This document shows, piece after piece, positions 55,835 through 64,000 of a stretch of DNA of 64,000 bases. The stretch spans positions 434,001-498,000 of the forward strand of contig CAYRUD010000014.1 in the NCBI GenBank assembly GCA_964427425.1. Reading direction: 5' to 3'. Both the position numbers and the translations under genes were made by a program. This DNA comes from CAYRUD01 sp964427425 (GTDB taxonomy: Bacteria > Chlamydiota > Chlamydiia > Chlamydiales > FEN-1388). The notes below the pieces were generated by a model, which was not told where the DNA came from, did no database searches, and saw nothing but the letters and a program-made list of their open reading frames with translations. The number at the start of each line of letters is the position of its first letter. The first letter of the stretch is position 1.

Positions 55835-56154
55835 GCGTTATGAGAAATATGATTATGTGTTCGGAGCAAGAGTTCTTTTTTGCTTCATTTTGAAATGAGA
55901 ATCAAGCTGAGAGTTTATAACCTCTTGAAGTTCCATATTAAGAATAAATTGTAGCGATCTCAAGTCTAATAACCTTGACGAAAATAAGCTTTTTAGCCTT
56001 TAATCATGCCATTTCACATCTATTTCTTTGCTCTTCTATATGAATTTTCTGAAGAAGGGTAGAGAGGTATTAAAGTAGATGGAAAGCTCGAGCGGCGTAC
56101 TGTTTAAATCCGTTCGATTTTTTTGTCGTATTTTCACCGGATAATCATTGCTTT
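55835..56154. other. Intergenic region between accessory and core blocks
   Basis: About 320 bases without a gene. It separates the minus-strand DUF167 gene from plus-strand infA, so it should hold divergent promoters. I see no confident promoter pair, repeat or RNA gene in it; a short AT-rich stretch lies close to infA. Confidence 0.5.
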
Positions 56155-56373
56155 ATGAGTAAAGAAGATACCCTTCGCCTTGAAGGCACAGTTGAGGAGC
56201 TTTTGCCAAATATGACATTCAGCGTCATATTGCAAAACGGTGTTCGAGTTACAGCTTACCTGTGCGGAAAGATGCGAATGAAAAATATCCGTGTGCTTGT
56301 AGGAGATACAGTTACCGTTGAAATGTCTCCATACGACCTTACAAAGGCTAGGATCGTATATCGACAGAAATAA
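56155..56373 (+). CDS. infA: Translation initiation factor IF-1
   Basis: 72 residues, the normal length for IF-1. The S1-like fold is clear: LEGTVEELLPNMTFSVILQNG, then the RVLVGDTVTVEMSPYDLTKARIVYR end. IF-1 binds the ribosomal A site during initiation. Its position just before tRNA-Thr and tuf is the chlamydial gene order. Confidence 0.98.
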   Translation: MSKEDTLRLEGTVEELLPNMTFSVILQNGVRVTAYLCGKMRMKNIRVLVGDTVTVEMSPYDLTKARIVYRQK

Positions 56374-56491
56374 ATTTTGATACGAGAAATCGAATTTTAT
56401 CGTTTTAAGATTGATTTATTTTTCTCGTGATACTAGACTGGCAGCTCGTTTGATAAGAAGAGCTCTCCAAAGTAGAAAGGGGAGCGTATAA

Positions 56492-56563
56492 GCCCAGATA
56501 GCTCAGTGGTAGAGCACTTGCATGGTAAGCAAGTGGTCGTAGGTTCAATTCCTATTCTGGGCA
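56492..56563 (+). tRNA. tRNA-Thr (GGT)
   Basis: A 72-base cloverleaf. The acceptor stem GCCCAGA/TCTGGGC is perfect. The anticodon stem CTTGC/GCAAG has loop ATGGTAA, giving anticodon GGT (threonine). The T arm carries TTCAATT. CCA is not encoded. It lies between infA and tuf. Confidence 0.97.
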
Positions 56564-56616
56564 TGCTTATATATAATCAACGTTGATGCTGTATTCCAAG
56601 AAGAGGGAAAACAACA

Positions 56617-57804
56617 ATGGCAAAAGAAGCATTCCAGAGGAATAAGCCTCACGTCAACATCGGTACAATTGGCCACGTTGACCACGGTAAAACTACCTTG
56701 ACAGCTGCTATTACAAAAGTATTAGCAAAAAGAGGTGGAGCTAAATTCCGCGACTATTCATCGATTGATAATACCCCAGAAGAGCGTGCTCGCGGTATTA
56801 CTATCAACGCAACACACGTTGAATACGAAACTGCAAACAGACACTATGCTCACGTAGACTGCCCAGGCCACGCTGACTATGTCAAAAACATGGTTACCGG
56901 TGCGGCTCAGATGGACGGAGCTATTCTCGTTGTTGCAGCAACAGACGGTGCTATGCCTCAAACAAAAGAACACATCCTTATCGCACGTCAGGTTGGTGTT
57001 CCTTCGATCGTCGTCTTCCTCAACAAGTGCGATGCTCTTTCCGAAGCGGATCAAGAGCTTATCGACCTCGTTGAAATGGAAATCAATGAACTTCTCGAGG
57101 CAAAAGGCTACAAAGATTGCCCAATCATCCGTGGTTCTGCTTTGAAAGCTCTCGAAGGAGATGCTGCTTGGGAAGGAAAGATCGACGAGCTTATGGCTGC
57201 TGTCGACCAAAAGATCCCAACTCCACGTCGCGATGTTGATAAGCCATTCTTGATGGCTATTGAAGACGTATTCTCAATCTCTGGTCGTGGTACAGTTGCT
57301 ACAGGCCGTGTTGAGCAAGGCGTTATCAAGACAAACGATAAAGTTCAGCTCGTTGGCTTGAAGAAAGAAGTTAAAGAAACTGTCGCAGTTAGCCTCGAAA
57401 TGTTTAACAAGACTCTTGATGAAGCTCAAGCTGGCGAAAACGTCGGTGTGCTTCTCCGTGGTCTTGGTAAAGATGATATCGAGCGCGGTATGGTTCTCTG
57501 CGCCCCAGGCACAGTAACTCCACATACCAAGTTCAAAGCTGCTCTTTACGTTCTTACAAAAGAAGAAGGTGGACGTCATACTCCATTCTTCACTGGCTAC
57601 CGTCCACAGTTCTTCTTCAGAACTACAGACGTTACAGGAACAGTTACACTCCCAGCTGGTGTAGAAATGGTTATGCCAGGCGATAACGTAGAAGTTGAGT
57701 GCGAACTCATCGCTCCAATCGCTATGGAACCACAAATGAGATTTGCTATCCGTGAAGGTGGCCGAACAATCGGTGCTGGAACAGTATCTCAAATCTTGAA
57801 ATAA
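56617..57804 (+). CDS. tuf: Elongation factor Tu
   Basis: 395 residues, typical EF-Tu. The GTPase motifs are GHVDHGKT at residues 19-26, DCPGHADY near 81-88 and NKCD near 136-139. The beta-barrel domains II and III follow, with GRGTVATGR and the C-terminal GGRTIGAGTVSQIL. It delivers aminoacyl-tRNA to the ribosome. AAGAGGG before the ATG is the ribosome-binding site. A C-rich GTPase third base pattern, unlike the accessory genes, marks it as highly expressed. Confidence 0.99.
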   Translation: MAKEAFQRNKPHVNIGTIGHVDHGKTTLTAAITKVLAKRGGAKFRDYSSIDNTPEERARGITINATHVEYETANRHYAHVDCPGHADYVKNMVTGAAQMDGAILVVAATDGAMPQTKEHILIARQVGVPSIVVFLNKCDALSEADQELIDLVEMEINELLEAKGYKDCPIIRGSALKALEGDAAWEGKIDELMAAVDQKIPTPRRDVDKPFLMAIEDVFSISGRGTVATGRVEQGVIKTNDKVQLVGLKKEVKETVAVSLEMFNKTLDEAQAGENVGVLLRGLGKDDIERGMVLCAPGTVTPHTKFKAALYVLTKEEGGRHTPFFTGYRPQFFFRTTDVTGTVTLPAGVEMVMPGDNVEVECELIAPIAMEPQMRFAIREGGRTIGAGTVSQILK

Positions 57805-57818
57805 GATAGTGTTTCCTT

Positions 57819-57888
57819 GCCTTGAGGCTTGCTTTAAATAGCGCCTCAAGGCATAATGATCGTGCTTTAAGAGTAAAATCTTAAAGCA
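57819..57888 (+). terminator. Two consecutive hairpins after tuf
   Basis: GCCTTGAGGC/GCCTCAAGGC (57819-57852), followed by TGCTTTAAGA/TCTTAAAGCA (57863-57888). Together they may end part of the tuf transcript or mark the processing site before tRNA-Trp, which starts four bases later. Confidence 0.65.
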
Positions 57889-57892
57889 TTAT

Positions 57893-57965
57893 GGGTGTGT
57901 AGCTCAGCTGGTAGAGCAGCGATCTCCAAAGTCGCCGGTCGGAGGTTCGAATCCTTCCGCACTCG
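57893..57965 (+). tRNA. tRNA-Trp (CCA)
   Basis: A 73-base cloverleaf with acceptor arms GGGTGTG/CGCACTC (two G-U pairs) and a G discriminator. The anticodon stem GCGAT/GTCGC has loop CTCCAAA, giving anticodon CCA (tryptophan). The T arm is GGAGG-TTCGAAT-CCTTC. CCA is not encoded. It sits between tuf and secE, as in other chlamydiae. Confidence 0.96.
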
Positions 57966-57982
57966 ATGTTTAAGATGCTTTA

Positions 57983-58030
57983 TTGTGGAGGTAGTCAGTA
58001 GTTCACGCTACTGAAGGTATACTTCCACAA
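57983..58030 (+). other. Extended hairpin between tRNA-Trp and secE
   Basis: Outer stem TTGTGGA/TCCACAA, inner stem CAGTAG/CTACTG, separated by an internal loop. It could be an RNA-processing site or a leader structure for secE-nusG. Confidence 0.5.
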
Positions 58031-58088
58031 GACTCGCATTTCGCGTGGCTGAAATATCGAAATATATTCACTTGCGTACCCGCTCTTC

Positions 58089-58340
58089 ATGGACACACAA
58101 AAAGTTCCCCAATCAAGCTATAAGAAAGCCCTTTCAATGAAAAAGGCGTTTCGACGCTTTGAAGACATCAAGGCTGAATTCTTTCGTATTCAGTGGACTG
58201 AGGATAAAGAAGTCCTTTACTATACCAAAATAGTTCTTATTGCAGCTTTTGCATCAGGAATGCTACTCTATGTAGCCGACTTGTTTGTGCAAAAAAGTTT
58301 ATTCGCCATGAATTACCTTTTGAGACTGATTCTAGGTTAA
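58089..58340 (+). CDS. secE: Preprotein translocase subunit SecE
   Basis: 83 residues with a single C-terminal membrane helix (residues about 48-70, VLIAAFASGMLLYVADLFV) after a cytoplasmic amphipathic part ending in WTEDKEVLYYTK, where most bacteria have WPxxxE. SecE clamps the SecY channel. It is directly followed by nusG, the standard pair. The start lacks a clear Shine-Dalgarno sequence. Confidence 0.95.
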   Translation: MDTQKVPQSSYKKALSMKKAFRRFEDIKAEFFRIQWTEDKEVLYYTKIVLIAAFASGMLLYVADLFVQKSLFAMNYLLRLILG

Positions 58341-58352
58341 AGGAAAAGCGCT

Positions 58353-58901
58353 ATGATGAAGTGGTATGTAGTACAAGTGCTCTCTTCTCATGAAAAAAGA
58401 GTGAAGAAAGCTCTTCAAGAAAATCGCACAGCGCATGGGATGGAAGGACTTATAGATCGAGTTGTTCTCCCTACAGAGAATGTCTCCGAAGTTAAACGCG
58501 GTCAACAAAAGATCGTCGAAAAGAGAATGTGGCCAGGCTATTTGCTTATTCACATGCACTTGACTGAAGATTCATGGATGTATGTAAAGAATACGAATGG
58601 AGTAGTCGACTTCCTCGGTGGCGAAAAGCCGAATGAGTTAAGTGAAGAAGAAGTCAACACTCTCTTGCAAGATATCGAAGATAAGAAGAGCCGAGTTACT
58701 CAAAAGCATAAGTTTGAAATTGGCGATCGAGTTAAGATTACCGATGGTGTCTTTGTCAACTTTGTTGGCAACGTTATCGAAGTTCAGCACGATAAGGGCC
58801 GCTTAAGTGTTATGGTTTCTATCTTCGGTCGTGATACTCGAGTTGATGATCTCGAGTTCTGGCAAGTAGAAGAATATATTGAAGATCAAGCAGCTACCTA
58901 A
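58353..58901 (+). CDS. nusG: Transcription termination/antitermination protein NusG
   Basis: 182 residues. The NGN domain starts WYVVQVLSSHEKRVKKAL, with RMWPGYLLIHM near residues 67-77. The C-terminal KOW domain reads FEIGDRVKITDGVFVNFVGNVIEV near 122-145. NusG binds RNA polymerase and links it to Rho or the ribosome. It follows secE after 12 bases. Confidence 0.98.
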   Translation: MMKWYVVQVLSSHEKRVKKALQENRTAHGMEGLIDRVVLPTENVSEVKRGQQKIVEKRMWPGYLLIHMHLTEDSWMYVKNTNGVVDFLGGEKPNELSEEEVNTLLQDIEDKKSRVTQKHKFEIGDRVKITDGVFVNFVGNVIEVQHDKGRLSVMVSIFGRDTRVDDLEFWQVEEYIEDQAAT

Positions 58902-59057
58902 TGTTTAGCTGTTTCTTTTATAGAAGCAATGCTCTCAGTGAAACATGCCTCTTGATTCGATGGGAGCCATTAAGAAAATAGACCGGAGAAGTGATGAAAG
59001 CTCATAAAAAGAGAAGTGTCATCCCGGTCTTTTGAGAAGAGGTAACGAGTAAATACA

Positions 59058-59486
59058 ATGGCTAAGAAAGTAGCAAAAATTATCAAGTTACAGATCCCTG
59101 CAGGGAAAGCTAACCCAGCTCCACCAATTGGTCCGGCGCTTGGTTCTGCTGGCGTCAACATTATGGCGTTCTGTAAAGAATTTAATGCCAAGACGCAAGA
59201 CAAGGCGGGAGATATCCTTCCTGTCGTGATCACTGTCTATCAGGACAAGACGTTCACATTCATTACTCGACGTCCTCCAATGGCACAGATGATCAAAAAG
59301 GCTACTGGCGTTGAAAAAGGATCGGGAAAGCCAAACCGAGATAAAGTCGGTAAGCTCAAACGAAGCCAAGCTCGCAAGATTGCCGAAGATAAATTGGTCG
59401 ACATGAATGCGGCTAGTATAGAAGCAGCGATGAACTGCGTTTATGGAACTGCCCGCTCAATGGGTATAGAAGTTGTGGATGGGTAA
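59058..59486 (+). CDS. rplK: 50S ribosomal protein L11
   Basis: 142 residues, normal length. The N-terminal motif reads KLQIPAGKANPAPPIGPALG and the C-terminal RNA-binding part reads GTARSMGIEV. L11 forms the GTPase-centre stalk base. The 156-base leader before it has a GACCGG/CCGGTC pair followed by TTTT (58981-59033), a possible weak attenuator. Confidence 0.98.
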   Translation: MAKKVAKIIKLQIPAGKANPAPPIGPALGSAGVNIMAFCKEFNAKTQDKAGDILPVVITVYQDKTFTFITRRPPMAQMIKKATGVEKGSGKPNRDKVGKLKRSQARKIAEDKLVDMNAASIEAAMNCVYGTARSMGIEVVDG

Positions 59487-59489
59487 GAC

Positions 59490-60197
59490 ATGAGTCGAAT
59501 GACGAAACGACGTCGGGAGATAGCTTCAAAAGTTGACGCTTCAAAAGTGTACAGCATTGATCAAGCTATCGAATTATTAAAAGCATGTCCACCGGTCAAA
59601 TTTGACCAAACGGTTGACATTGCTTTGAAATTGGGCATCGACTCCAAGAAGTCTGATCAAAACGTTCGAGGTACTGTTTCGTTACCGAGCGGAACAGGTA
59701 AAAAGATGGTTGTTCTCGTTCTCGCAAAAGGCGATAAGCTTAAAGAAGCTCAAGCTAATGGCGCAGATTTCGCAGGCAACGATGACCTCGTCGAAAAGAT
59801 TGCAGGCGGATGGACAGATTTCGATGCTGTAGTTGCAACGCCAGATATGATGCGTGAAGTTGGAAAGCTTGGTAAAGTGTTAGGTCCACGTGGCCTTATG
59901 CCAACACCAAAAGCTGGTACAGTCACCACCGATATCGGTAAGGCGATTAAGGACATTAAGGGCGGTAAGATCGAATTTAAAACAGATAAATTCGGCGTGA
60001 TTAACTGCGGCGTTGGTAAAGTATCGTTCACAAAAGAACAGATTATCGACAACGTCAAAGCATTTATGAATGCTGTTTTACGTGCCAAGCCTGCAACGGT
60101 AAAAGGTCAGTATGTTCAGAACTTTTACCTCTCCTCAACGATGGGACCTGGCTTGAAGATTGACCCGCGCGAATTTGAAACGACAGCAAAAGGGTGA
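59490..60197 (+). CDS. rplA: 50S ribosomal protein L1
   Basis: 235 residues, full length. Family segments include VDIALKLGIDSKKSDQNVRGTVSLPSGTGK, GPRGLMPTPKAGTVT and SSTMGPGLKID. L1 forms the E-site stalk and in other bacteria represses its own L11-L1 operon. It starts four bases after rplK, so it is translationally linked. Confidence 0.98.
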   Translation: MSRMTKRRREIASKVDASKVYSIDQAIELLKACPPVKFDQTVDIALKLGIDSKKSDQNVRGTVSLPSGTGKKMVVLVLAKGDKLKEAQANGADFAGNDDLVEKIAGGWTDFDAVVATPDMMREVGKLGKVLGPRGLMPTPKAGTVTTDIGKAIKDIKGGKIEFKTDKFGVINCGVGKVSFTKEQIIDNVKAFMNAVLRAKPATVKGQYVQNFYLSSTMGPGLKIDPREFETTAKG

Positions 60198-60205
60198 TGT
60201 GAACC

Positions 60206-60751
60206 ATGAAAAGAGAGAAACAGCTCTTACTTGATGAAATTCAGGATCACATGAAGCGATCCAGCTCATTCATCATCACCCAGTATGATAAATTGACAGC
60301 AGTCAAGGCGAATGAGTTCCGCCGAGAAGTTGCTAAAGTTGGTGGAAATTTCGAAGTTGTGCGTAAGCGCGTCTTCGTAAAAGCTGCTAGCGATATTGGA
60401 ATTCAATTTGATGTTGATGATTTGAAAGGTCATATTGGTCTTGTTTTCTCATCAACAGATCCAATTGAAGCAACGAAAGCGATCATTAAATACAGCGACG
60501 ACAACGACAAAGTCTTTACGCTTGCCGGTGGATACGTCGATGGCCAGACTGTCAATTCAGAAGATATGAAGAAGCTCGCTCAGCTTCCAGGCAAAGATCA
60601 AATGCGTGCTCAGCTCCTCGGTCTCTTCGAGGCGCCAATGGCACAGACATTGTCTGTCATGGACGCTCTTTTGACGAGTGTTATGCACTGTATGGACAAT
60701 CGCTCCGAAAAAGAACAAGGAAGCGAACAACAGGCATCGTCAGAAGCATAA
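60206..60751 (+). CDS. rplJ: 50S ribosomal protein L10
   Basis: 181 residues. The N-terminus (KQLLLDEIQDHMKRSSSFIITQYDKLTA, then ANEFRREVAKVGGNFEVVRKRV) is typical L10. The C-terminal helix that carries L7/L12 dimers includes PMAQTLSVMDALLTSV. The protein ends in a Gln/Ser/Glu-rich tail. It follows rplA after eight bases. Confidence 0.97.
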   Translation: MKREKQLLLDEIQDHMKRSSSFIITQYDKLTAVKANEFRREVAKVGGNFEVVRKRVFVKAASDIGIQFDVDDLKGHIGLVFSSTDPIEATKAIIKYSDDNDKVFTLAGGYVDGQTVNSEDMKKLAQLPGKDQMRAQLLGLFEAPMAQTLSVMDALLTSVMHCMDNRSEKEQGSEQQASSEA

Positions 60752-60802
60752 TAAGTGAGTTCAAATTCGCAATCAATTTAAGTTAAGATAAGAGGAAAAA
60801 CC

Positions 60803-61201
60803 GTGAGCAAGAACATCGAACAACTCGTAGAAGATCTCAGCAGCTTGACTGTTCTCGAGATGGCAAAATTAAAAGAGATGTTGGAAGACAAGTGGGGCGT
60901 AAAAGCACAAGCTGCTGCTCCTATGATGATGGCTGCTATGCCAGCTGCTGCAGGTGCTGCAGCTCCAGCTGCTGCTGAAGCTACAGACTTCCAAGTTACA
61001 TTGGCAGAAGCTCCAGCTGACAAGAAAATCGGTATCATTAAAGTTCTCCGTGAGTTGACAGGCCTCGGACTTAAGGAAGCTAAAGATATCGTAGAAGCTA
61101 CACCAAAAGTCATCAAAGAAACTGCTCCTAAGGCAGAAGCTGAAGACATGAAGAAGAAGCTCGAAGCAAGCGGTGCAAAAGTAACTTTGAAAGGTCTGTA
61201 A
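60803..61201 (+). CDS. rplL: 50S ribosomal protein L7/L12
   Basis: 132 residues with a GTG start preceded by AGAGGAA. The N-terminal dimerisation part (IEQLVEDLSSLTVLEMAKLKEML) is followed by an Ala-rich hinge (AAMPAAAGAAAPAAAEA). The C-terminal domain reads KIGIIKVLRELTGLGLKEAKDIVEATPKVIKE. It recruits translation factors to the ribosome. Confidence 0.98.
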   Translation: MSKNIEQLVEDLSSLTVLEMAKLKEMLEDKWGVKAQAAAPMMMAAMPAAAGAAAPAAAEATDFQVTLAEAPADKKIGIIKVLRELTGLGLKEAKDIVEATPKVIKETAPKAEAEDMKKKLEASGAKVTLKGL

Positions 61202-61869
61202 TATAGACTTTTGAAGAGCACTGATCCGAACTTCTGATGTAAGGTAATTCTTATCTCAGTTTTCATGTATCAACTCTCTTTTGACTTCATATGATGAAGG
61301 CAAATAACACCCAAGAAATCAATACGATCTCTTGGGTGTTTACTTACCGTTAGAAAAACGAAAGATGATCATGCAATGACACTTTCAGTTTCGAGTGGAT
61401 AAGTGGGCTTGCTCATATGAATTTACGATTCGATGTATGAAAAAGTTGCCAATAATATTGGCATTTATGTATCTTTTTGGTACCCTTTCTAAGGTTGGCA
61501 TGATGTTCATGCTTTCTCTAGAGAAATGCAATGTGTATGATCCTCTCATCTAATCTGTAGAGAGCAGGATCGAACTTTGAACGTTAAACGAATGAAGGAG
61601 CCATATGCTGCGCTTAGTCTCTTCTAATCGCGCTTGGTATGGACAATATTTCAAAATCACTTCTCCTTCAAATTCTTGGCTTCTTTTATTTTTCTGCAAA
61701 CATTTCTTTTGCTGGTACAATTTTCTCTCGCTTTGTACATCTTCAATCCCTTTGTATCAAAGGAAGGGTTGGTAAGTACGCTATGAGACAAATTGAAACC
61801 TCTATGGTTGTGTTCCATAGAAATGTATTTTATTTTGAGTCTGTCTGAGCATAAGCTACGGAGTCTAGA
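61202..61869 (+). other. Long rplL-rpoB intergenic region
   Basis: 668 bases. It holds a strong hairpin (61306-61340, described separately), a small inverted repeat TGCCAAT-AAT-ATTGGCA at 61448-61464, and a Shine-Dalgarno (CGGAG) before rpoB. A 69-codon frame at 61639-61848 has no motif and is probably chance. A separate rpoB promoter in this gap is likely, but I could not fix one. Confidence 0.55.
61306..61340 (+). terminator. Hairpin/attenuator between rplL and rpoB
   Basis: A perfect 11-bp stem, AACACCCAAGA/TCTTGGGTGTT, with a 13-base loop, followed by TTAC. It may be a partial terminator that sets ribosomal-protein against polymerase expression, as the rplL-rpoB attenuator does in other bacteria. 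Confidence 0.7.
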
Positions 61870-64000
61870 ATGTTGCGTAAGCCCCCTCGCCGCATCAGCT
61901 TCCATGATAAGGAAGATATATTGGACCTTCCTAACTTGATCGAAGTTCAGATCAAGTCCTACAACCAATTTCTTCAAGCAGATGTCCTTCCGGATGAGCG
62001 AGAAACAGTTGGCCTTCAAGAAGTATTTGAAGAAGTCTTTCCTATCAAGTCATTTGATGAGAAGACTGTCCTCGAGTACGTGTCATACAGTCTTGGCGTA
62101 CCAAAGTATTCTCCTGAAGAATGTATTCGTCGTGGTATCAGTTCTAATGTTACCTTGAAGGTAAAGTTTAGACTCACGGACGAAACTGGTATCAAGGAAG
62201 AAGAAGTCTACATGGGAACAGTTCCTGTGATGACTGAAAAAGGAACATTTATCATCAATGGTGCTGAGCGAGTTGTTGTATCTCAGCTTCATAGATCCCC
62301 TGGTATCTGTTTTGAGCAAGAGCGCCATCCTAAAGGCAACTTCATCTACTCAATGCGAATTATTCCATATCGAGGAAGTTGGCTTGAGGCTGCCTTTGAC
62401 TCTTCTGATTGCATCAACGTCTACGTTGACCGAAAGAAGAGAAAGAGAAAGATTCTTGCGACGACATTCTTGCGCTGCTTAGGTCTTTCGACGAATGCTG
62501 ACATCATGGAAGAGTTCTTCTCGACCAAGAAAGTCAAAATCAAGTCCGAGAAAGATATCGCCAAGTATGTTGGTAAAGTCTTAGCTCAAGATGTAGCTGA
62601 TGATGAAAACGCTCTTGTCTTCGGAAAAGCTTCCGAGAAGTTGACAACAGCGATGTTAAAGCGCATTCTCGATGCTGGTATTGATACAATCTCTATCGTC
62701 GAAGATGTCGATGAAGGCCATCCAATCTTAAAGATGTTGGCAAAAGACCCAACAGACAGCTATGAAGCTGCTTTGAAGGATTTCTATCGCAAAGTGCGAC
62801 CAGGCGAGCCTGCTACTATTTCCAATGCTCGTGCTGCCATTATGCGTCTTTTCTTTGATCCAAAACGATATAATCTCGGCCGCGTAGGGCGATATAAGCT
62901 CAACTCAAAACTTGGCTTTGAGGTCACCGATGAGACACTTCAGCATGTCACGCTACGACGAGAGGATGTCATTGAGGCAATTAAGTATTTAATTCGCTTA
63001 AAGCAAGGTGATGAAACAGCAGCAGTCGACGATATCGACCACCTCGGTAACCGACGTGTACGATCTGTAGGTGAGCTCGTTCAGAACCAGTGCCGTATCG
63101 GTCTTGCTCGTATGGAGAAGATTATCAGAGAGAGAATGAACCTCTTTGATTTTACATCCGATACCTTGACACCTGGCAAAGTTGTCTCCGCGAAAGCGCT
63201 CTCTAGCGTCTTGAAGGATTTCTTCGGCCGCTCGCAGCTCTCTCAGTTTATGGATCAGACAAACCCAGTCGCCGAGTTGACACACAAGCGTCGTCTCTCA
63301 GCTTTAGGACCTGGTGGTTTGAACAGAGATCGCGCAGGCTTCGAAGTTCGCGACGTTCATACAAGCCACTACGGACGTATTTGTCCTATCGAGACTCCAG
63401 AAGGTCCAAACATCGGTCTTATCACATCGCTCTCAGCATTTGCTAAGATTAACGAATTTGGATTTATCGAAACTCCATATCGAATCGTTCGAGACGGTGT
63501 CGTCACCGAAGAGATCGAGTACATGACTGCCGATCAAGAAGAACAGTACGTGATTGCTCAGGCGACAGCGCCACTTGACAAGCACAATATGTTCACTGAG
63601 TCTCGCTGCTGGGCTCGCCACCGTGGTGAGTTGTTGGAAATCGACTCCGATCGTGTAACCCACATGGACGTATCTCCAAAGCAGATGGTTTCCATCGTAA
63701 CTGGATTGATTCCATTCTTGGAACACGATGACGCGAACCGTGCGTTGATGGGATCGAACATGCAACGCCAAGCAGTCCCTCTCTTGTGCCCAGAAGCTCC
63801 AGTCGTAGGTACTGGTCTCGAGGCTCGAGCTGCAAAAGACTCTGGCGCCGTAGTTATCGCTGAAGAAGATGGTATTGTTGAATATGTCGATGGTTTTAAA
63901 GTCATCATCGCATCAAAACTCAACCGTCTGAAGAAGCGCGTCTATACTTTGAAGAAGTTCTTACGATCGAACTCAGGAACCTGCATCAACCAAAGACCAA
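61870..64000 (+). CDS. rpoB: DNA-directed RNA polymerase beta subunit (5' part)
   Basis: Starts ATG with CGGAG seven bases upstream. About 710 codons are in the window and the frame is still open at the right edge. The N-terminus (KPPRRISFHDKEDILDLPNLI, then IKSYNQFLQ) and the chlamydial-style RRGISSNVTLKVKFRL are typical. The rifampicin region lies near residues 455-520 (SQFMDQTNPVAELTHKRRLSALGPGG). Its Asp, His and Ser/Leu residues look like the drug-sensitive form. rpoC is expected just beyond the window. Confidence 0.98.
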   Translation, partial: MLRKPPRRISFHDKEDILDLPNLIEVQIKSYNQFLQADVLPDERETVGLQEVFEEVFPIKSFDEKTVLEYVSYSLGVPKYSPEECIRRGISSNVTLKVKFRLTDETGIKEEEVYMGTVPVMTEKGTFIINGAERVVVSQLHRSPGICFEQERHPKGNFIYSMRIIPYRGSWLEAAFDSSDCINVYVDRKKRKRKILATTFLRCLGLSTNADIMEEFFSTKKVKIKSEKDIAKYVGKVLAQDVADDENALVFGKASEKLTTAMLKRILDAGIDTISIVEDVDEGHPILKMLAKDPTDSYEAALKDFYRKVRPGEPATISNARAAIMRLFFDPKRYNLGRVGRYKLNSKLGFEVTDETLQHVTLRREDVIEAIKYLIRLKQGDETAAVDDIDHLGNRRVRSVGELVQNQCRIGLARMEKIIRERMNLFDFTSDTLTPGKVVSAKALSSVLKDFFGRSQLSQFMDQTNPVAELTHKRRLSALGPGGLNRDRAGFEVRDVHTSHYGRICPIETPEGPNIGLITSLSAFAKINEFGFIETPYRIVRDGVVTEEIEYMTADQEEQYVIAQATAPLDKHNMFTESRCWARHRGELLEIDSDRVTHMDVSPKQMVSIVTGLIPFLEHDDANRALMGSNMQRQAVPLLCPEAPVVGTGLEARAAKDSGAVVIAEEDGIVEYVDGFKVIIASKLNRLKKRVYTLKKFLRSNSGTCINQRP

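Noticed and set aside
57274..57849. 191-codon frame antisense to tuf
   Set aside because: It mirrors the strongly biased codons of tuf; its composition (Cys/Ser/Phe-rich) is typical of an antisense artefact.
61639..61848. 69-codon open frame between rplL and rpoB
   Set aside because: No ribosome-binding site, no motif, and low-complexity composition; most likely chance in a non-coding gap.

Overview
The window comes from a chlamydia-like (environmental Chlamydiae) genome, most likely an obligate intracellular symbiont of amoebae or other eukaryotes. The clearest evidence is the right end: infA, tRNA-Thr, tuf, tRNA-Trp, secE, nusG, rplK, rplA, rplJ, rplL, rpoB. Having infA directly upstream of tuf, with single tRNAs either side of tuf, is the chlamydial arrangement. 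A SycD-like secretion chaperone beside two Inc-like coiled-coil membrane proteins, and a very high density of eukaryotic-type domains, agree with this. The DNA is moderately AT-rich by eye. No rRNA, transposase, integrase or CRISPR array was seen.

Layout. (1) 1-6 kb: the tail of a cyclase-family gene, a nucleotidyltransferase-like protein, an overlapping bioY/BPL_N biotin pair, a DUF6314 gene, and a long gene interrupted by an in-frame TAG. (2) 6-16.6 kb: eight tandem paralogues of 369-438 residues, each starting with an F-box-like segment. Six of the eight end in a Cys-a-a-X tetrapeptide (CTIS, CAII, CNII, CHIL, CVIF, CTLL). This is the most striking signal in the window. (3) 16.8-23.1 kb: a 990-residue leucine-rich-repeat protein of the F-box/LRR (AMN1) type and a frameshifted relative. 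(4) 23.2-31.7 kb: ordinary metabolic and transport genes (NAD epimerase, acs, a P-loop kinase, AlaX, an SLC13/DASS transporter) and two lipoproteins. (5) 31.7-42 kb: a 2114-residue ankyrin plus SNF2 helicase protein, an exported GNAT acetyltransferase, and a 952-residue protein with an ADP-ribosyltransferase-like segment and a SidE-like HD domain. (6) 42-48.2 kb: small membrane proteins, a SET-domain gene behind a TetR regulator with a visible operator, a CPBP protease, an MFS transporter, a YjdM/PhnA protein, and a Fic protein with repeated palindromes at its promoter. (7) 48.2-55.8 kb: tmRNA (minus strand), an exported PARG-like protein, the SycD-like/Inc-like operon, an S10 carboxypeptidase and a DUF167 protein. 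(8) 56.1-64 kb: the translation and transcription core, ending inside rpoB.

Taken together, regions 2, 3, 5, 6 and 7 look like an effector-rich accessory block aimed at host ubiquitin, ADP-ribose, AMPylation and chromatin systems. My main hypothesis is that the tandem family makes lipid-anchored F-box effectors. Each would use an N-terminal F-box to recruit host SCF ubiquitin ligase and a C-terminal CAAX box to be prenylated by host enzymes onto host or inclusion membranes, as is known for Legionella AnkB. No database search was run. Family names rest on recognised motifs, and the F-box, SidE-like and PARG-like assignments in particular need profile or structure comparison.
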